A DNA stretch of 64,000 bases from contig NZ_CP031056.1 in the NCBI RefSeq assembly GCF_003345295.1, positions 186,001-250,000 of the forward strand, written 5' to 3'. The notes under the pieces were generated by a model. That model searched no databases. It saw nothing but the letters and a program-made list of their open reading frames with translations, and was not told where the DNA came from. Within the stretch, counting starts at the first letter, position 1. Each line of letters begins with the position of its first letter. Position numbers and translations under genes: made by a program. Positions 53,011-61,904 of this stretch are shown here, piece after piece. Source of the DNA: Vibrio splendidus. Its GTDB lineage: Bacteria > Pseudomonadota > Gammaproteobacteria > Enterobacterales > Vibrionaceae.

Positions 53011-53051
53011 TATAAAGACAATGTTATCTATAAAGCCAATATTATCTATAA
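53011..53051 (+). repeat. Three-copy 18-bp tandem repeat (CTATAAA core)
   Basis: TATAA starts at 53011, 53029 and 53047, an exact 18-base period, in units like TTATCTATAAAGCCAATA. It shares period and the TCTATAA core with the arrays at 23326 and 40851, and lies just upstream of ridA. Confidence 0.8.
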
Positions 53052-53068
53052 ATAAGTGGAGTTAAAAA

Positions 53069-53461
53069 ATGACTATTAAACGTTACGGTGTTGAAGGCGG
53101 TACAGGTACAGGCGGACAACATTTACCATTTGCACGTGCAACTGAAGCAGGTGGTTTCCTATACGTTTCTGGCCAGACACCGATGACAGATGGTGAAGTG
53201 GTTGAGGGTGGTATTGTTGACCAGTCTCGCCTAGCGATCCAAAACTGTGTCGATATCATGACTGAAGCGGGCTACGGCCTAGAAGACGTAATGCACGTAA
53301 AGGTTGTGCTAACGGATTCTCGTTATTTCCAATCTTTTAATAAGGTATTCAAAGAGTTCTTCGGTGCTAATCCACCGGCTCGTATCTGCATGGTTTGCGA
53401 CTTAGTTGTAGACGTGAAGGTTGAAGTAGATGTGACTTGCTACCGCGCCGATCGCGGATAG
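53069..53461 (+). CDS. RidA-family imine/enamine deaminase
   Basis: The 130-residue protein has the YjgF/YER057c/UK114 fold signatures, including FLYVSGQTPMTDGEVVEGG, a QNCVDIMTEAGYGLEDVMHVKVVLTD helix-strand unit and the active-site arginine region NPPARICMVCDL. RidA proteins hydrolyse reactive 2-aminoacrylate-type imines released by PLP dehydratases. Beside a PLP enzyme expected to release such an imine, it likely speeds formation of the keto product. A GTGGAG site precedes the ATG. Confidence 0.9.
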   Translation: MTIKRYGVEGGTGTGGQHLPFARATEAGGFLYVSGQTPMTDGEVVEGGIVDQSRLAIQNCVDIMTEAGYGLEDVMHVKVVLTDSRYFQSFNKVFKEFFGANPPARICMVCDLVVDVKVEVDVTCYRADRG

Positions 53462-53489
53462 TAATAACCTAATCACAATTACCTACTTA

Positions 53490-53537
53490 GAGAGTATTAG
53501 GGGTTAGTTATCCCTGTTATTATCCTTTAATACTCTC
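53490..53537 (+). other. Inverted repeat between ridA and the symporter gene
   Basis: Perfect 10-bp arms GAGAGTATTA / TAATACTCTC around a 28-base loop. It lacks a T tract; it may cap the ridA transcript end or act in RNA processing. Confidence 0.55.
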
Positions 53538-53666
53538 ACCCTACATTTATAAAAATTACTTTAATTAAAAAAGATAAAATCAATAAAGTAATTATATGAA
53601 ATATAAAATGAATGAATCATAAATAAAGTTCAGGAATGAACTCAATATTTCACTGAGAGGTGTCAA

Positions 53667-55181
53667 ATGAACAGCACACTTTTTCTTACAGGCTTCGGCG
53701 TGTACGTATTATTTTTAATTTGGTTAGGCTGGTTTGTCTCGCGTAACCAAAAATCTGGCGAAGATTTCTTATTAGGTGGCCGTGGCCTACCTATGTTCTT
53801 AGTACTTGGTACAACAGTAGCGACGATGGTTGGTACGGGTTCTAGTATGGGTGCGGTTGGCTTCGGCTACGCAAATGGCTGGGCAGGTGCTCTGTACGGT
53901 ATTGGTGGTGCGATAGGCATCCTATTACTTGCACTTTGGTTTGCTCCGGTTCGTAAATTGAACTTCATGACCATGAGTGAAGAGCTGGCTTACTATGTTG
54001 GCGCTAACCGCATCGTGAAAAACGTTGTAGGTGTACTGATCTTTGTCGCTTCAATTGGTTGGTTAGGCGCGCACATTCTAGGTGGCGGCATGTACTTAGC
54101 GTGGATTGCGGACATCGATCTTAACCTAGCGAAAATCATTATTGCCGCGGCATTCACTATTTATGTGGTGATCGGTGGTTACACTGCGGTTGTGTGGACC
54201 GATACCATTCAAGCTATCATCCTTTTTGCTGGCTTCATCTTGATGGCTGTCATGTCAGTCGATTACATCGGCGGCATGGATAACCTTTACGCTGCCATGG
54301 AGCCTGCTGCTACGAGCTTTTTAGCAATCGATAAACTGGGTCTTCTGCCTGCTGTGTCTCTGGCTGTGGTTATTGGTGTTGGTGTACTAGCGACGCCTTC
54401 ATTCCGTCAACGTATCTACTCGGGTAAAGACGTATCAACCGTTCGCCGCTCATTTGTTGCATCGGGTGTGTTGTACCTTTTCTTCTCAATCATCCCTGCA
54501 ATCATTGGTATGGCAGCACATGCCATTGATCCATCATTGGATAATCCGAACTACTCGTTCCCTTATGTTGCAGCAACGGTTCTTCCGGTTGGTGTTGGCA
54601 TGATTGTTCTTATCGCGGGTCTTTCTGCAACCATGTCGAGCGCAAGTTCAGATGCGATAGCTGGTGTGTCTATCCTACTTCGTGATGTTTACGTGATGTT
54701 TACTGGTCGCGTACCAAACAAAGAGTCAATGGTGAACTACTCTCGCTTGGCACTGATTGTGGTGATTGGTTTTGCACTGTTGTTCGCACTGACGTCAAAC
54801 GACATCATTGGCTACATCACGAAAATGATTTCAACCGTAATGTCGGGCATGTTTGTGTGCGGTATGTTGGGTCGATTCTGGAAGCGTTACAACTGGCAGG
54901 GTGCGCTTGCTACGCTAGCGGGTGCATCTGTGGCTTCATTTGTTGTAATGCTAAATGCAGACTACACGGCTTTCTGGGGCAACCCTGTGATTCCTTCTTG
55001 TCTAGTGGCTCTAACGGCTGGTGTGCTGGTAAGTCTATGTACTCCGGCTAATCAAGTAACACCAGAAATGGCGAAAGCAATTCTTGATGACGAGCGTGCT
55101 CTGATGGAAATGGAATTGTCAGACTCAGGTGTGCTTGAAGAAGAAGCGTCTTCTCAACGTCCTGCAAATCAAACAAGCTAA
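53667..55181 (+). CDS. Sodium:solute symporter (SSS family) of the catabolic cluster
   Basis: The 504-residue protein has about 13 membrane helices and SSS signatures (GEDFLLGGRGLPMFLVLGTTVATMVGTGSSMGAVGFGY; AGLSATMSSASSDAIAGVSILLRDVY). It is as long as PutP but clearly distinct in sequence. Its place between RidA and KDG kinase genes suggests it imports the pathway's starting compound, an acylated amino sugar acid or D-amino acid. Symport ion is inferred from family. GAGAGG precedes the ATG. Confidence 0.88.
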   Translation: MNSTLFLTGFGVYVLFLIWLGWFVSRNQKSGEDFLLGGRGLPMFLVLGTTVATMVGTGSSMGAVGFGYANGWAGALYGIGGAIGILLLALWFAPVRKLNFMTMSEELAYYVGANRIVKNVVGVLIFVASIGWLGAHILGGGMYLAWIADIDLNLAKIIIAAAFTIYVVIGGYTAVVWTDTIQAIILFAGFILMAVMSVDYIGGMDNLYAAMEPAATSFLAIDKLGLLPAVSLAVVIGVGVLATPSFRQRIYSGKDVSTVRRSFVASGVLYLFFSIIPAIIGMAAHAIDPSLDNPNYSFPYVAATVLPVGVGMIVLIAGLSATMSSASSDAIAGVSILLRDVYVMFTGRVPNKESMVNYSRLALIVVIGFALLFALTSNDIIGYITKMISTVMSGMFVCGMLGRFWKRYNWQGALATLAGASVASFVVMLNADYTAFWGNPVIPSCLVALTAGVLVSLCTPANQVTPEMAKAILDDERALMEMELSDSGVLEEEASSQRPANQTS

Positions 55182-55190
55182 TCTAAAACG

Positions 55191-55237
55191 CTCCACAGCT
55201 AGTTAGTACAACAGATTCAGTACAACAAGTTGTGGAG
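55191..55237 (+). terminator. Stem-loop after the symporter gene
   Basis: CTCCACA / TGTGGAG stem with a 33-base loop and only a short T run (GGTTTAG) after it; possibly a weak terminator or partial processing site between symporter and kinase genes. Confidence 0.45.
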
Positions 55238-55311
55238 TGGTTTAGCTAGCTCAGGCTCTACTTCTCGGTAGGGCCTTCTTCCCCATTTATCTCTCTATTT
55301 TAGGATCTGCT

Positions 55312-56259
55312 ATGCCTGCATCTTCTAACTTCAATATTGCTTTTTTTGGCGAGTGCATGGTCGAAATCAGCGGCTCTCCATTAACCAAAAAATTCGGCGG
55401 TGACACGCTCAATACCGCGCTTTACCTTTCTCGCTTAACCCAACATCAAAACCTTTCTGTGCACTACGCGACAGGTCTTGGTTGCGATGAACTGTCTCAA
55501 AATATGATTGATAGCTGGCAGCTAGAGGGTATTCAAACCAATTTCGTTGAACGCATTGCGAACAAGCTTCCTGGACTCTACATGGTCGAAACCGACGAGA
55601 CAGGCGAGCGACATTTTCATTACTGGCGCAACGACGCGGCAGTAAAGTCTTACTTCCGTGCTAATGACTTGAACAAGCTTGAAATCGCCCTGACAGAGAA
55701 ACAAGTCGATGCGATCTACATCAGCGGTATCAGCATCGCGATCTTGGATGATGCCTCTCGTGAACGCCTATTCAAAGCCATTAGCGTGTTCTCAAACCAA
55801 GGCGGCAAGGTGATTTTTGATAATAACTATCGCCCGCAACTTTGGAGCACTGAACAAGCTCAACATTGGTACGCCAAGTTACTGCCATTGGTAGACATCG
55901 CCTTGATTACCGAAGACGACGATCTGCTTGTCTGGGGGAACTCAGAGAGCGTTCAACAACGCTGCCTTCGTTTGGGTTGCCAAGAGATCGTCATCAAACG
56001 TGGCTGCGAGCCATGCAAGATTGTTCAAGTTGAACAGGGCAACATTATTGAGAATTATGTCTCAGCAACTCGTGTTTCTAACGTGGTTGATACCTGTGCT
56101 GCGGGCGACTCATTCGCTGCGGGTTATTTAGCTGCGCGTCTTACTGGCGAGAGCGCCACCGACGCAGCCGAACTTGGCCATCAACTGGCTTCCATCGTTA
56201 TTCAATACTCTGGCGCAATCATCCCCGTGAGCGTTATGAGCCAACTGATTAAAAAATAA
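55312..56259 (+). CDS. kdgK: 2-keto-3-deoxygluconate kinase
   Basis: PfkB-family kinase converting 2-keto-3-deoxygluconate (KDG) to KDPG with ATP. The 315-residue protein shows the N-terminal FFGECMVEISGSPLTKKFGGDTLNTALYLSRL, the substrate-side YWRNDAAVKSYF, and the C-terminal catalytic DTCAAGDSFAAGYLA (AAGD replaces the usual GAGD; the catalytic Asp is kept). It lies 19 bases upstream of the KDPG aldolase gene, giving a two-gene Entner-Doudoroff ending. Confidence 0.92.
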   Translation: MPASSNFNIAFFGECMVEISGSPLTKKFGGDTLNTALYLSRLTQHQNLSVHYATGLGCDELSQNMIDSWQLEGIQTNFVERIANKLPGLYMVETDETGERHFHYWRNDAAVKSYFRANDLNKLEIALTEKQVDAIYISGISIAILDDASRERLFKAISVFSNQGGKVIFDNNYRPQLWSTEQAQHWYAKLLPLVDIALITEDDDLLVWGNSESVQQRCLRLGCQEIVIKRGCEPCKIVQVEQGNIIENYVSATRVSNVVDTCAAGDSFAAGYLAARLTGESATDAAELGHQLASIVIQYSGAIIPVSVMSQLIKK

Positions 56260-56278
56260 AATAAAAAGCGGAATTATT

Positions 56279-56914
56279 ATGTCTCAAGAAATGATCAACA
56301 AACTTAAGCAATTTAAAGTTATCCCTGTTATCCAAATCAACAAGGTTGAACACGCGATTCCATTGGCAAAAGTGTTGGTAGAAAACGGCCTACCAGTTGC
56401 TGAAGTAACATTCCGTACTGAAGCGGCAGCAGATGCGATTCGTGCGATGCGCGATGCGTACCCAGAGATGTGTATCGGTGCCGGCACAGTATTAACGCCA
56501 GCCCAGATCGACCTTGCGAAAGAGTCGGGCAGCGAATTCATCGTAGCTCCGGGCCTGAACCCAAATACCGTAAAACGTTGCCAAGAAATCGGCATGCCAA
56601 TCGTTCCGGGCGTAAACAACCCAAGCCAAGTAGAGCAAGCGCTGGAACTTGGCCTTAACTTCTTGAAGTTCTTCCCTGCAGAAGCGTCTGGCGGCATCAA
56701 CATGGTGAAATCTCTGTTAGCGCCATACGTTGATGTGTCTTTGATGCCAACGGGCGGTATCGGTAAACACAACGTCAATGACTACCTAGCCGTCGATCGC
56801 GTGGTGTGCTGTGGTGGTACTTGGATGGTGTCGCCAAAGATGATCGAGAACGAGCAATGGGATGAGATTGCAGTATTGGTTCGTGAAGCGGTCGCTCTTG
56901 TTAACGAGCAATAA
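56279..56914 (+). CDS. eda: 2-keto-3-deoxy-6-phosphogluconate aldolase
   Basis: Class I aldolase splitting KDPG to pyruvate and glyceraldehyde 3-phosphate. The 211-residue length is typical. Active-site residues are visible: Glu42 and Arg46 in AEVTFRT, and the Schiff-base Lys130 in NFLKFFPAEASGG, plus GAGTVLTPAQ and MPTGGIGKHNVNDYL. It closes the KDG route after the kinase gene. Members may also use 4-hydroxy-2-ketoglutarate. Confidence 0.95.
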   Translation: MSQEMINKLKQFKVIPVIQINKVEHAIPLAKVLVENGLPVAEVTFRTEAAADAIRAMRDAYPEMCIGAGTVLTPAQIDLAKESGSEFIVAPGLNPNTVKRCQEIGMPIVPGVNNPSQVEQALELGLNFLKFFPAEASGGINMVKSLLAPYVDVSLMPTGGIGKHNVNDYLAVDRVVCCGGTWMVSPKMIENEQWDEIAVLVREAVALVNEQ

Positions 56915-56989
56915 GCTTGTGCGCTCATTCGTTTTTTAACAGGCGACAAGCTTTCGAATCAGAGATAACGAGCAACAGCAGTGGCTGAT

Positions 56990-57031
56990 GGTTCTGTTTT
57001 GTGAATCGCCTCCGATAAACAAAATAGAACC
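56990..57031 (+). promoter_or_regulatory. Leader stem-loop of the hexosaminidase gene
   Basis: Arms GGTTCTGTTTTGT (56990-57002) and ACAAAATAGAACC (57019-57031) pair along 13 positions (one G-U in RNA). The loop contains CGCCTCCGA, complementary to a purine-rich ribosome site, and the structure ends 23 bases before the start codon. It could influence translation. Confidence 0.5.
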
Positions 57032-57054
57032 GTATTTATATAGGAAAACTAATA

Positions 57055-59505
57055 ATGAAAAAAACTATATTATCCCTATTGATTTCAGGTTCAGTAGTGT
57101 CCCCAATGGCGTTAGCAATGGCTCCAAATACCGATCTAAATTTAATGCCGTATCCACAAACGGTCGAGCTGCAAGCTGGACAAGTTAAGGTCGACGGTAA
57201 CTTCAAGGTTTACATCAAAGGCTTTAACTCTGACCGTGTCGAATATACGGCGAAACGTTTTATTGATCGCCTTGAGCGTCAGACGGGTGTGCCGATTCTA
57301 AATTGGCAGGTTGATAGTGCAGACGAAGCGAACCTGATCATAGATATCGACGCAGCACCAAAGTCTGAAATACAAAATATCGACTCTGTAGAGTCCTACA
57401 AAATTACCACTCAGGGTGAGCAAATCACGCTGAGCTCTCCAAGCCCATACGGTACGATTCACGGGATCGAAACCCTTTTGCAGCTCGTTGAAACCACGGC
57501 GACTGGCTACCATATTCCTGCCGTAACCATTGTTGATGAGCCTCGTTTCCGTTGGCGTGGTGTTTCCTACGATACCTCTCGTCACTTTATTGAATTTGAT
57601 GTGTTGATTCGTCAGTTAGATGCGATGGCTTCTGCCAAAATGAACGTGTTCCATTGGCACTTCTGGGACGACCAAGGTATCCGTATTCAAACGGAATCTT
57701 GGCCGCGTCTGTGGTCTGAAACTGCCGATGGTAACTACTACACCAAAGACCAAGTTCGTTATCTAGTCGAGTATGCTCGTAACCTTGGTATTCGTGTGAT
57801 TCCTGAAGTCTCCTTGCCGGGTCACTCTTCTGCTGTAGCGCATGCTTACCCGCGCTTGATGTCGGGTGGTGAAGGTCAAAGCTACGAACAAGAACGTGGC
57901 TGGGGCGTATTTGAGCCATTGATGGACCCACTTAACCCTGAGCTCTATGAAATGCTGGGCGACGTGTTCGACGAAGTGACAGAACTGTTCCCAGATGAGT
58001 ACTTCCACATTGGTGGCGATGAGCCGAACTATGCGCAATGGAAAAACAGCGAAAAGCACCAAGAGTTCATTGAAGAGAACAACATTGATGGTGAGCGCGG
58101 CTTACAGTCTTATCTCAACGTAAAAGTTGAAAAGATGCTGGAAGAGCGCGGCAAGAAGATGACGGGTTGGGATGAGATCTGGCATAAAGATCTGCCAACT
58201 TCTATCGTGATTCAGAGCTGGCAAGGACACGACAGTATTGGTCGTGCGGCGAAAGAGGGCTACCCAGGTATTCTGTCTACCGGTTACTACCTAGACCAGC
58301 CTCAGCCAACCAGTTACCACTATCGCAATGACCCAATGCCAAGCGGTATCACTGTTGACGATAAGCTGCACAGTGGCGAGAAATTCGTGACGTATCAATG
58401 GGAAAAGCCTCGTTCAAAAGGCGGCCCACGTAAGGGAACACTGACTATCATTGAAGCGAAAGACGGGACTTTCCGCGCATTCAGTGATTACAACGGCAAG
58501 TCTCGCGAAGAGATCTTCATCCTTGATTATGTGCCGGGTGAAACCTTTGTTGGCCACTTCGATAACTTCATGTCGTACACCGAATTTAACCTAAACCTGA
58601 ATCCAAAGGGTTTTGCCGAAGGCAGTTACCAACTGGTGGGTAACGTGCGTTGGCCAACCACAGGTGAAGTGATTGCGAGCAGTGATGTTGAAGGCAGCGT
58701 GATTCCTGAACCTAATGGCGGTTACCCTGCTGAATTAACCGACAAAGAAAAAGAACTTATCCTAGGTGGTGAAATCACCATGTGGCTAGAAAACAAAGAC
58801 AGCCACACGGTCGAAAACTATTTATGGCCACGCAGCTATGCGATTGCAGAGCGCTTCTGGTCTGATGCAGAATTGACGGACGAACGCAGCATGTACAAGC
58901 GCATGAAAGCGATGGATACATGGTCTGAAGTGTCAGTTGGCCTACGTCATCATGCGGATGCGGACATGCTGTTAAAACGTATTGCGAAAGGCCAAGATAT
59001 TCACGACCTGCGCGTGCTTGCGAAATACACCGAGCCAGCACAGTACTATGCACGTAACTGGGAAAAGTGGAATTCTACTGAACCTAAGGGCACTTTATAC
59101 AGCCAATACGAGCGCCTAAATCGCTTTGTTGATGCGCTGCCAGTAGAAAGCTACGCTGTGTATGAGATGCAAGATTTGGTCAACGAAGTCGCGACGGGTA
59201 ATCAACAAGCGCTTGAGCAACTTGCTCAGCATTATCAGCAAGCAAAAGCGGCTGCACTCGCGGCTAAAACTGTCTTCTCAGGTAATGTGTCTTCGGTGGA
59301 GACTGTGGTTGTCGCAGAGAAAACGGCGGAAGTAGCAGACTTGGCGTTAACCTTGATTGCTAAAGCACAAGTAGGTGAAAAAATTCGAGCATCAGACGCG
59401 AAAGCCTACCAAGCGATATTGTCTGAATCAGCGAAAATCTACGATGAATCAATCATCGCGATTGTTCGCCCGACAGAGCTCTTTTTGAAGCAGTTAGCGC
59501 AGTAA
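57055..59505 (+). CDS. Periplasmic GH20 beta-N-acetylhexosaminidase
   Basis: Removes terminal N-acetylglucosamine from chitooligosaccharides or related glycans. The 816-residue protein has a signal peptide (MKKTILSLLISGSVVSPMALA-MA), a GH20 N-terminal domain (about 25-160) and the catalytic barrel (about 165-620) with the DE pair Asp322-Glu323 in FHIGGDEPNYAQW, RWRGVSYDTSRHFIEFDVL and MNVFHWHFWDDQG. The barrel is interrupted by an insert (about 420-560). A helical C-terminal region (about 640-816) is unusual. It has an AGGAAA ribosome site and follows eda, tying glycan trimming to the keto-acid pathway. Confidence 0.92.
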   Translation: MKKTILSLLISGSVVSPMALAMAPNTDLNLMPYPQTVELQAGQVKVDGNFKVYIKGFNSDRVEYTAKRFIDRLERQTGVPILNWQVDSADEANLIIDIDAAPKSEIQNIDSVESYKITTQGEQITLSSPSPYGTIHGIETLLQLVETTATGYHIPAVTIVDEPRFRWRGVSYDTSRHFIEFDVLIRQLDAMASAKMNVFHWHFWDDQGIRIQTESWPRLWSETADGNYYTKDQVRYLVEYARNLGIRVIPEVSLPGHSSAVAHAYPRLMSGGEGQSYEQERGWGVFEPLMDPLNPELYEMLGDVFDEVTELFPDEYFHIGGDEPNYAQWKNSEKHQEFIEENNIDGERGLQSYLNVKVEKMLEERGKKMTGWDEIWHKDLPTSIVIQSWQGHDSIGRAAKEGYPGILSTGYYLDQPQPTSYHYRNDPMPSGITVDDKLHSGEKFVTYQWEKPRSKGGPRKGTLTIIEAKDGTFRAFSDYNGKSREEIFILDYVPGETFVGHFDNFMSYTEFNLNLNPKGFAEGSYQLVGNVRWPTTGEVIASSDVEGSVIPEPNGGYPAELTDKEKELILGGEITMWLENKDSHTVENYLWPRSYAIAERFWSDAELTDERSMYKRMKAMDTWSEVSVGLRHHADADMLLKRIAKGQDIHDLRVLAKYTEPAQYYARNWEKWNSTEPKGTLYSQYERLNRFVDALPVESYAVYEMQDLVNEVATGNQQALEQLAQHYQQAKAAALAAKTVFSGNVSSVETVVVAEKTAEVADLALTLIAKAQVGEKIRASDAKAYQAILSESAKIYDESIIAIVRPTELFLKQLAQ

Positions 59506-59551
59506 GCCGTTAACGGATTAACGAAGTAAGTCACACGCCAATAAGTGAATC

Positions 59552-59578
59552 AAAACCGCCCTCTGTGGGCGGTTTTTT
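59552..59578. terminator. Bidirectional terminator
   Basis: Perfect 10-bp stem AAAACCGCCC / GGGCGGTTTT with a TCTGT loop and T tract, between the hexosaminidase gene and the converging sensor kinase gene. Confidence 0.92.
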
Positions 59579-59626
59579 AGTTTTAGCTTCTCAATCGGAT
59601 GTGAATTCTAAACTCTATGTAAGCGG

Positions 59627-61696
59627 CTACTTATTCTCACTATCAATATTCTGCAGTGTTAACGTGAATGTCATACCTTGGTCTGGGTTATTTTTTGCTA
59701 TCAAGGTGCCTTGCATATCCCGCACATTGTTTGCTGTGATGGCCAAGCCGAGACCCAAACCTTCGCCCATTTTTTTGTTGGTATGGAAGGGTTCAAAAAT
59801 GGTTTCGAGTTGGTCTTCTGACACGCCACAGCCATTATCTTGCACCTTGATGATCACACGTTGTTGATCGGTATGTGCGCTGATAACAATGGTCGCGGGT
59901 GTTTGATTTTGAGTCGCATCTACGGCATTTCTGATTAGGTTGCCAAGCACTTGACGAAGTCGCGCCTCTTCTCCCATTACCATCGAAATATTAGAGGCGA
60001 CACGTATGCGAATATCGACGTTGTCTAATTCGGCTTGATGAATTCGTAGGGTTTCTTGCAGTGCTTCGGTGAGTGAAACTGGATAGGGCTTCTCAAGTCT
60101 TTTAAAGGCGAACGACTTCAATTGACTGGTCATGTTGGCCATTCTGTCGATGAGGCTCATCACTAAGTCCATGTTCGCTTTCAACATCTTGGTCTCGCCT
60201 CTTTCCATCAGTAGTTGATTACTTGAAAGCAGGGTTTTTAGACCAGTAAGCGGTTGATTAAGCTCATGAGTGATCGCACTCGACATCCGCCCTAGTGCGG
60301 CAAGTTTGCTTGATTCAACCAGTTCTTGTTGTGCGTCTTTGAGGTCTTGTGTTCGCTCTTCTACACGTAGTTGAAGCGTTTTATTAGCGTTTTGCACTGC
60401 AATTTCTGCTTTTTTGCGCTTACTAATATCGATCACGGTACACAGATAATAAGTGGTCGCATGCCAAGGAAAGGCACTTATAGAGAACAGTACCGGAAAG
60501 TAGCTACCATCGCTGCGCCTTGCCATGGTTTCGACGCTGGTTATTTCGGCCAGTTCTTGGTGTTGCTCTAGGTTCTGAAGCAATTGCAAGGTGGTTGAAT
60601 TTGGATTGCCTGCCTCAAATAACTGCCAAGCTTTGATGTTACTGATCATTGAATCGGATAGTGAGAAGTAGTTCTTGGCCATGAGGTTAATATCATGGAT
60701 ATGACCATGTTTGTCGATCAGCACTAGCCCAACGTGCGTTTTATTGATCATCCCAGACAGACGCTTTTCCGACTCTTCGATGAGTTTTTGTATTCGTAAA
60801 TTGCTGAGCTTTTTCTGACGTCTTTGATAAAGAATAACCAGCAATAACAGAATGAACAGACAACCTACCGCGACGCTCCAACTTATCCAACTTGTGGTTT
60901 GGTTTAGGCTGGTTAACGGCGTTAGGTAGGTTAAGCGCCAATTGAGGTCGTCTAACTTTATGGATTGAATAAGGTAATCTTTATCTTTCAGTCGCCATAC
61001 TCGAATGTGGGTTTGGTCATATAGCTCACGCTTTGTAGCGAGCGGTTGTGAAGTGAAATTTTCATTGAACCAATCTGCATTCAATCGGTGATCACTCGAT
61101 AGAAAAAACTGATCGCGAGGGTTTTGAAACAAGATGGCTTCACCATCGGCAAACCATTGGTCGATCAGTAATGATAAATCAATTTGTACTGCAACAATGC
61201 CTACCACATCGGATGCTCGATAAACGGGTGCAGCAATAAAATAATCGGGTGTGACGCCTTTATTTTTGGTTACTAGGGAGATCGCACCGCCTTGCTGGTG
61301 GATCTTGGACACAATAGTGCTGGCGCTTTTTTTACTGAGTTTGTTCCTTTCTACGCTAGAAACAAGCAAATCACCGTTTGCGGAAAGTAGATACCATCCT
61401 TTGGTGTTAGCCGCTTTGTCTAACTGAATCAGCTGTTTTTTAATGTGTTTTTGGAGGCGAATGTCACCATCAATAAAACGCACGCTGGTTTCATCGTTCG
61501 TCACGAGATAAGGCAAATAGTAAAAACGTTTGAGCGTTCGTCTTGCTTCGGCAATGTATCCAAGGAAGCGCTGTTCTGCGTAACGCTGAGCTTGTTCTAG
61601 CTTCCATTGGCTTATGCCACTTTTGGTGGTTACCTGAACTAAACCAATCAATAAACAGGCAAACAGGAACAACCAATATCGATTTTTGTTAACCAT
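59627..61696 (-). CDS. DctB-like sensor histidine kinase for the TRAP locus
   Basis: The 689-residue protein has membrane helices at about 7-25 and 275-295 bounding a periplasmic double-Cache-type domain (FIAAPVYRASDVVGIVAVQIDLSLL; RDQFFLSSDHRLNADWFNENF). A cytoplasmic PAS domain (about 320-430; HVGLVLIDKHGHIHDINLMAKNYF), the phospho-acceptor box (LGRMSSAITHELNQPLTGLKTL) and the ATPase domain (VQDNGCGVSEDQ, MGEGLGLGLAI) follow. It is divergent from the DctD-like gene and close to a TAXI gene, so it probably senses the transported acid. Confidence 0.9.
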   Translation of the reverse strand: MVNKNRYWLFLFACLLIGLVQVTTKSGISQWKLEQAQRYAEQRFLGYIAEARRTLKRFYYLPYLVTNDETSVRFIDGDIRLQKHIKKQLIQLDKAANTKGWYLLSANGDLLVSSVERNKLSKKSASTIVSKIHQQGGAISLVTKNKGVTPDYFIAAPVYRASDVVGIVAVQIDLSLLIDQWFADGEAILFQNPRDQFFLSSDHRLNADWFNENFTSQPLATKRELYDQTHIRVWRLKDKDYLIQSIKLDDLNWRLTYLTPLTSLNQTTSWISWSVAVGCLFILLLLVILYQRRQKKLSNLRIQKLIEESEKRLSGMINKTHVGLVLIDKHGHIHDINLMAKNYFSLSDSMISNIKAWQLFEAGNPNSTTLQLLQNLEQHQELAEITSVETMARRSDGSYFPVLFSISAFPWHATTYYLCTVIDISKRKKAEIAVQNANKTLQLRVEERTQDLKDAQQELVESSKLAALGRMSSAITHELNQPLTGLKTLLSSNQLLMERGETKMLKANMDLVMSLIDRMANMTSQLKSFAFKRLEKPYPVSLTEALQETLRIHQAELDNVDIRIRVASNISMVMGEEARLRQVLGNLIRNAVDATQNQTPATIVISAHTDQQRVIIKVQDNGCGVSEDQLETIFEPFHTNKKMGEGLGLGLAITANNVRDMQGTLIAKNNPDQGMTFTLTLQNIDSENK

Positions 61697-61904
61697 TCTT
61701 GATTAAATCCTTTTTAAATTATTGAGTTGAAAAGCTGCGTTTTATTACCACATGGAAGGTTGAATCTGGAACAAATTGAAGCTAGCAAACATTATAAAAC
61801 TGTTAAAGGAGTGTTATTCAAAGTGGGAGCTAGCTCCTTTTAGTCTGCGGCTTTTTTACATACCGTGGTCGATATTATTTAGGTGTAAGCGATGGGAAGA
61901 GATC

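Noticed and set aside
61776..61904. Longer start for the DctD-like regulator
   Set aside because: The 43 extra residues precede the receiver domain without homology, and GGGAAGA sits correctly before the ATG at 61905.
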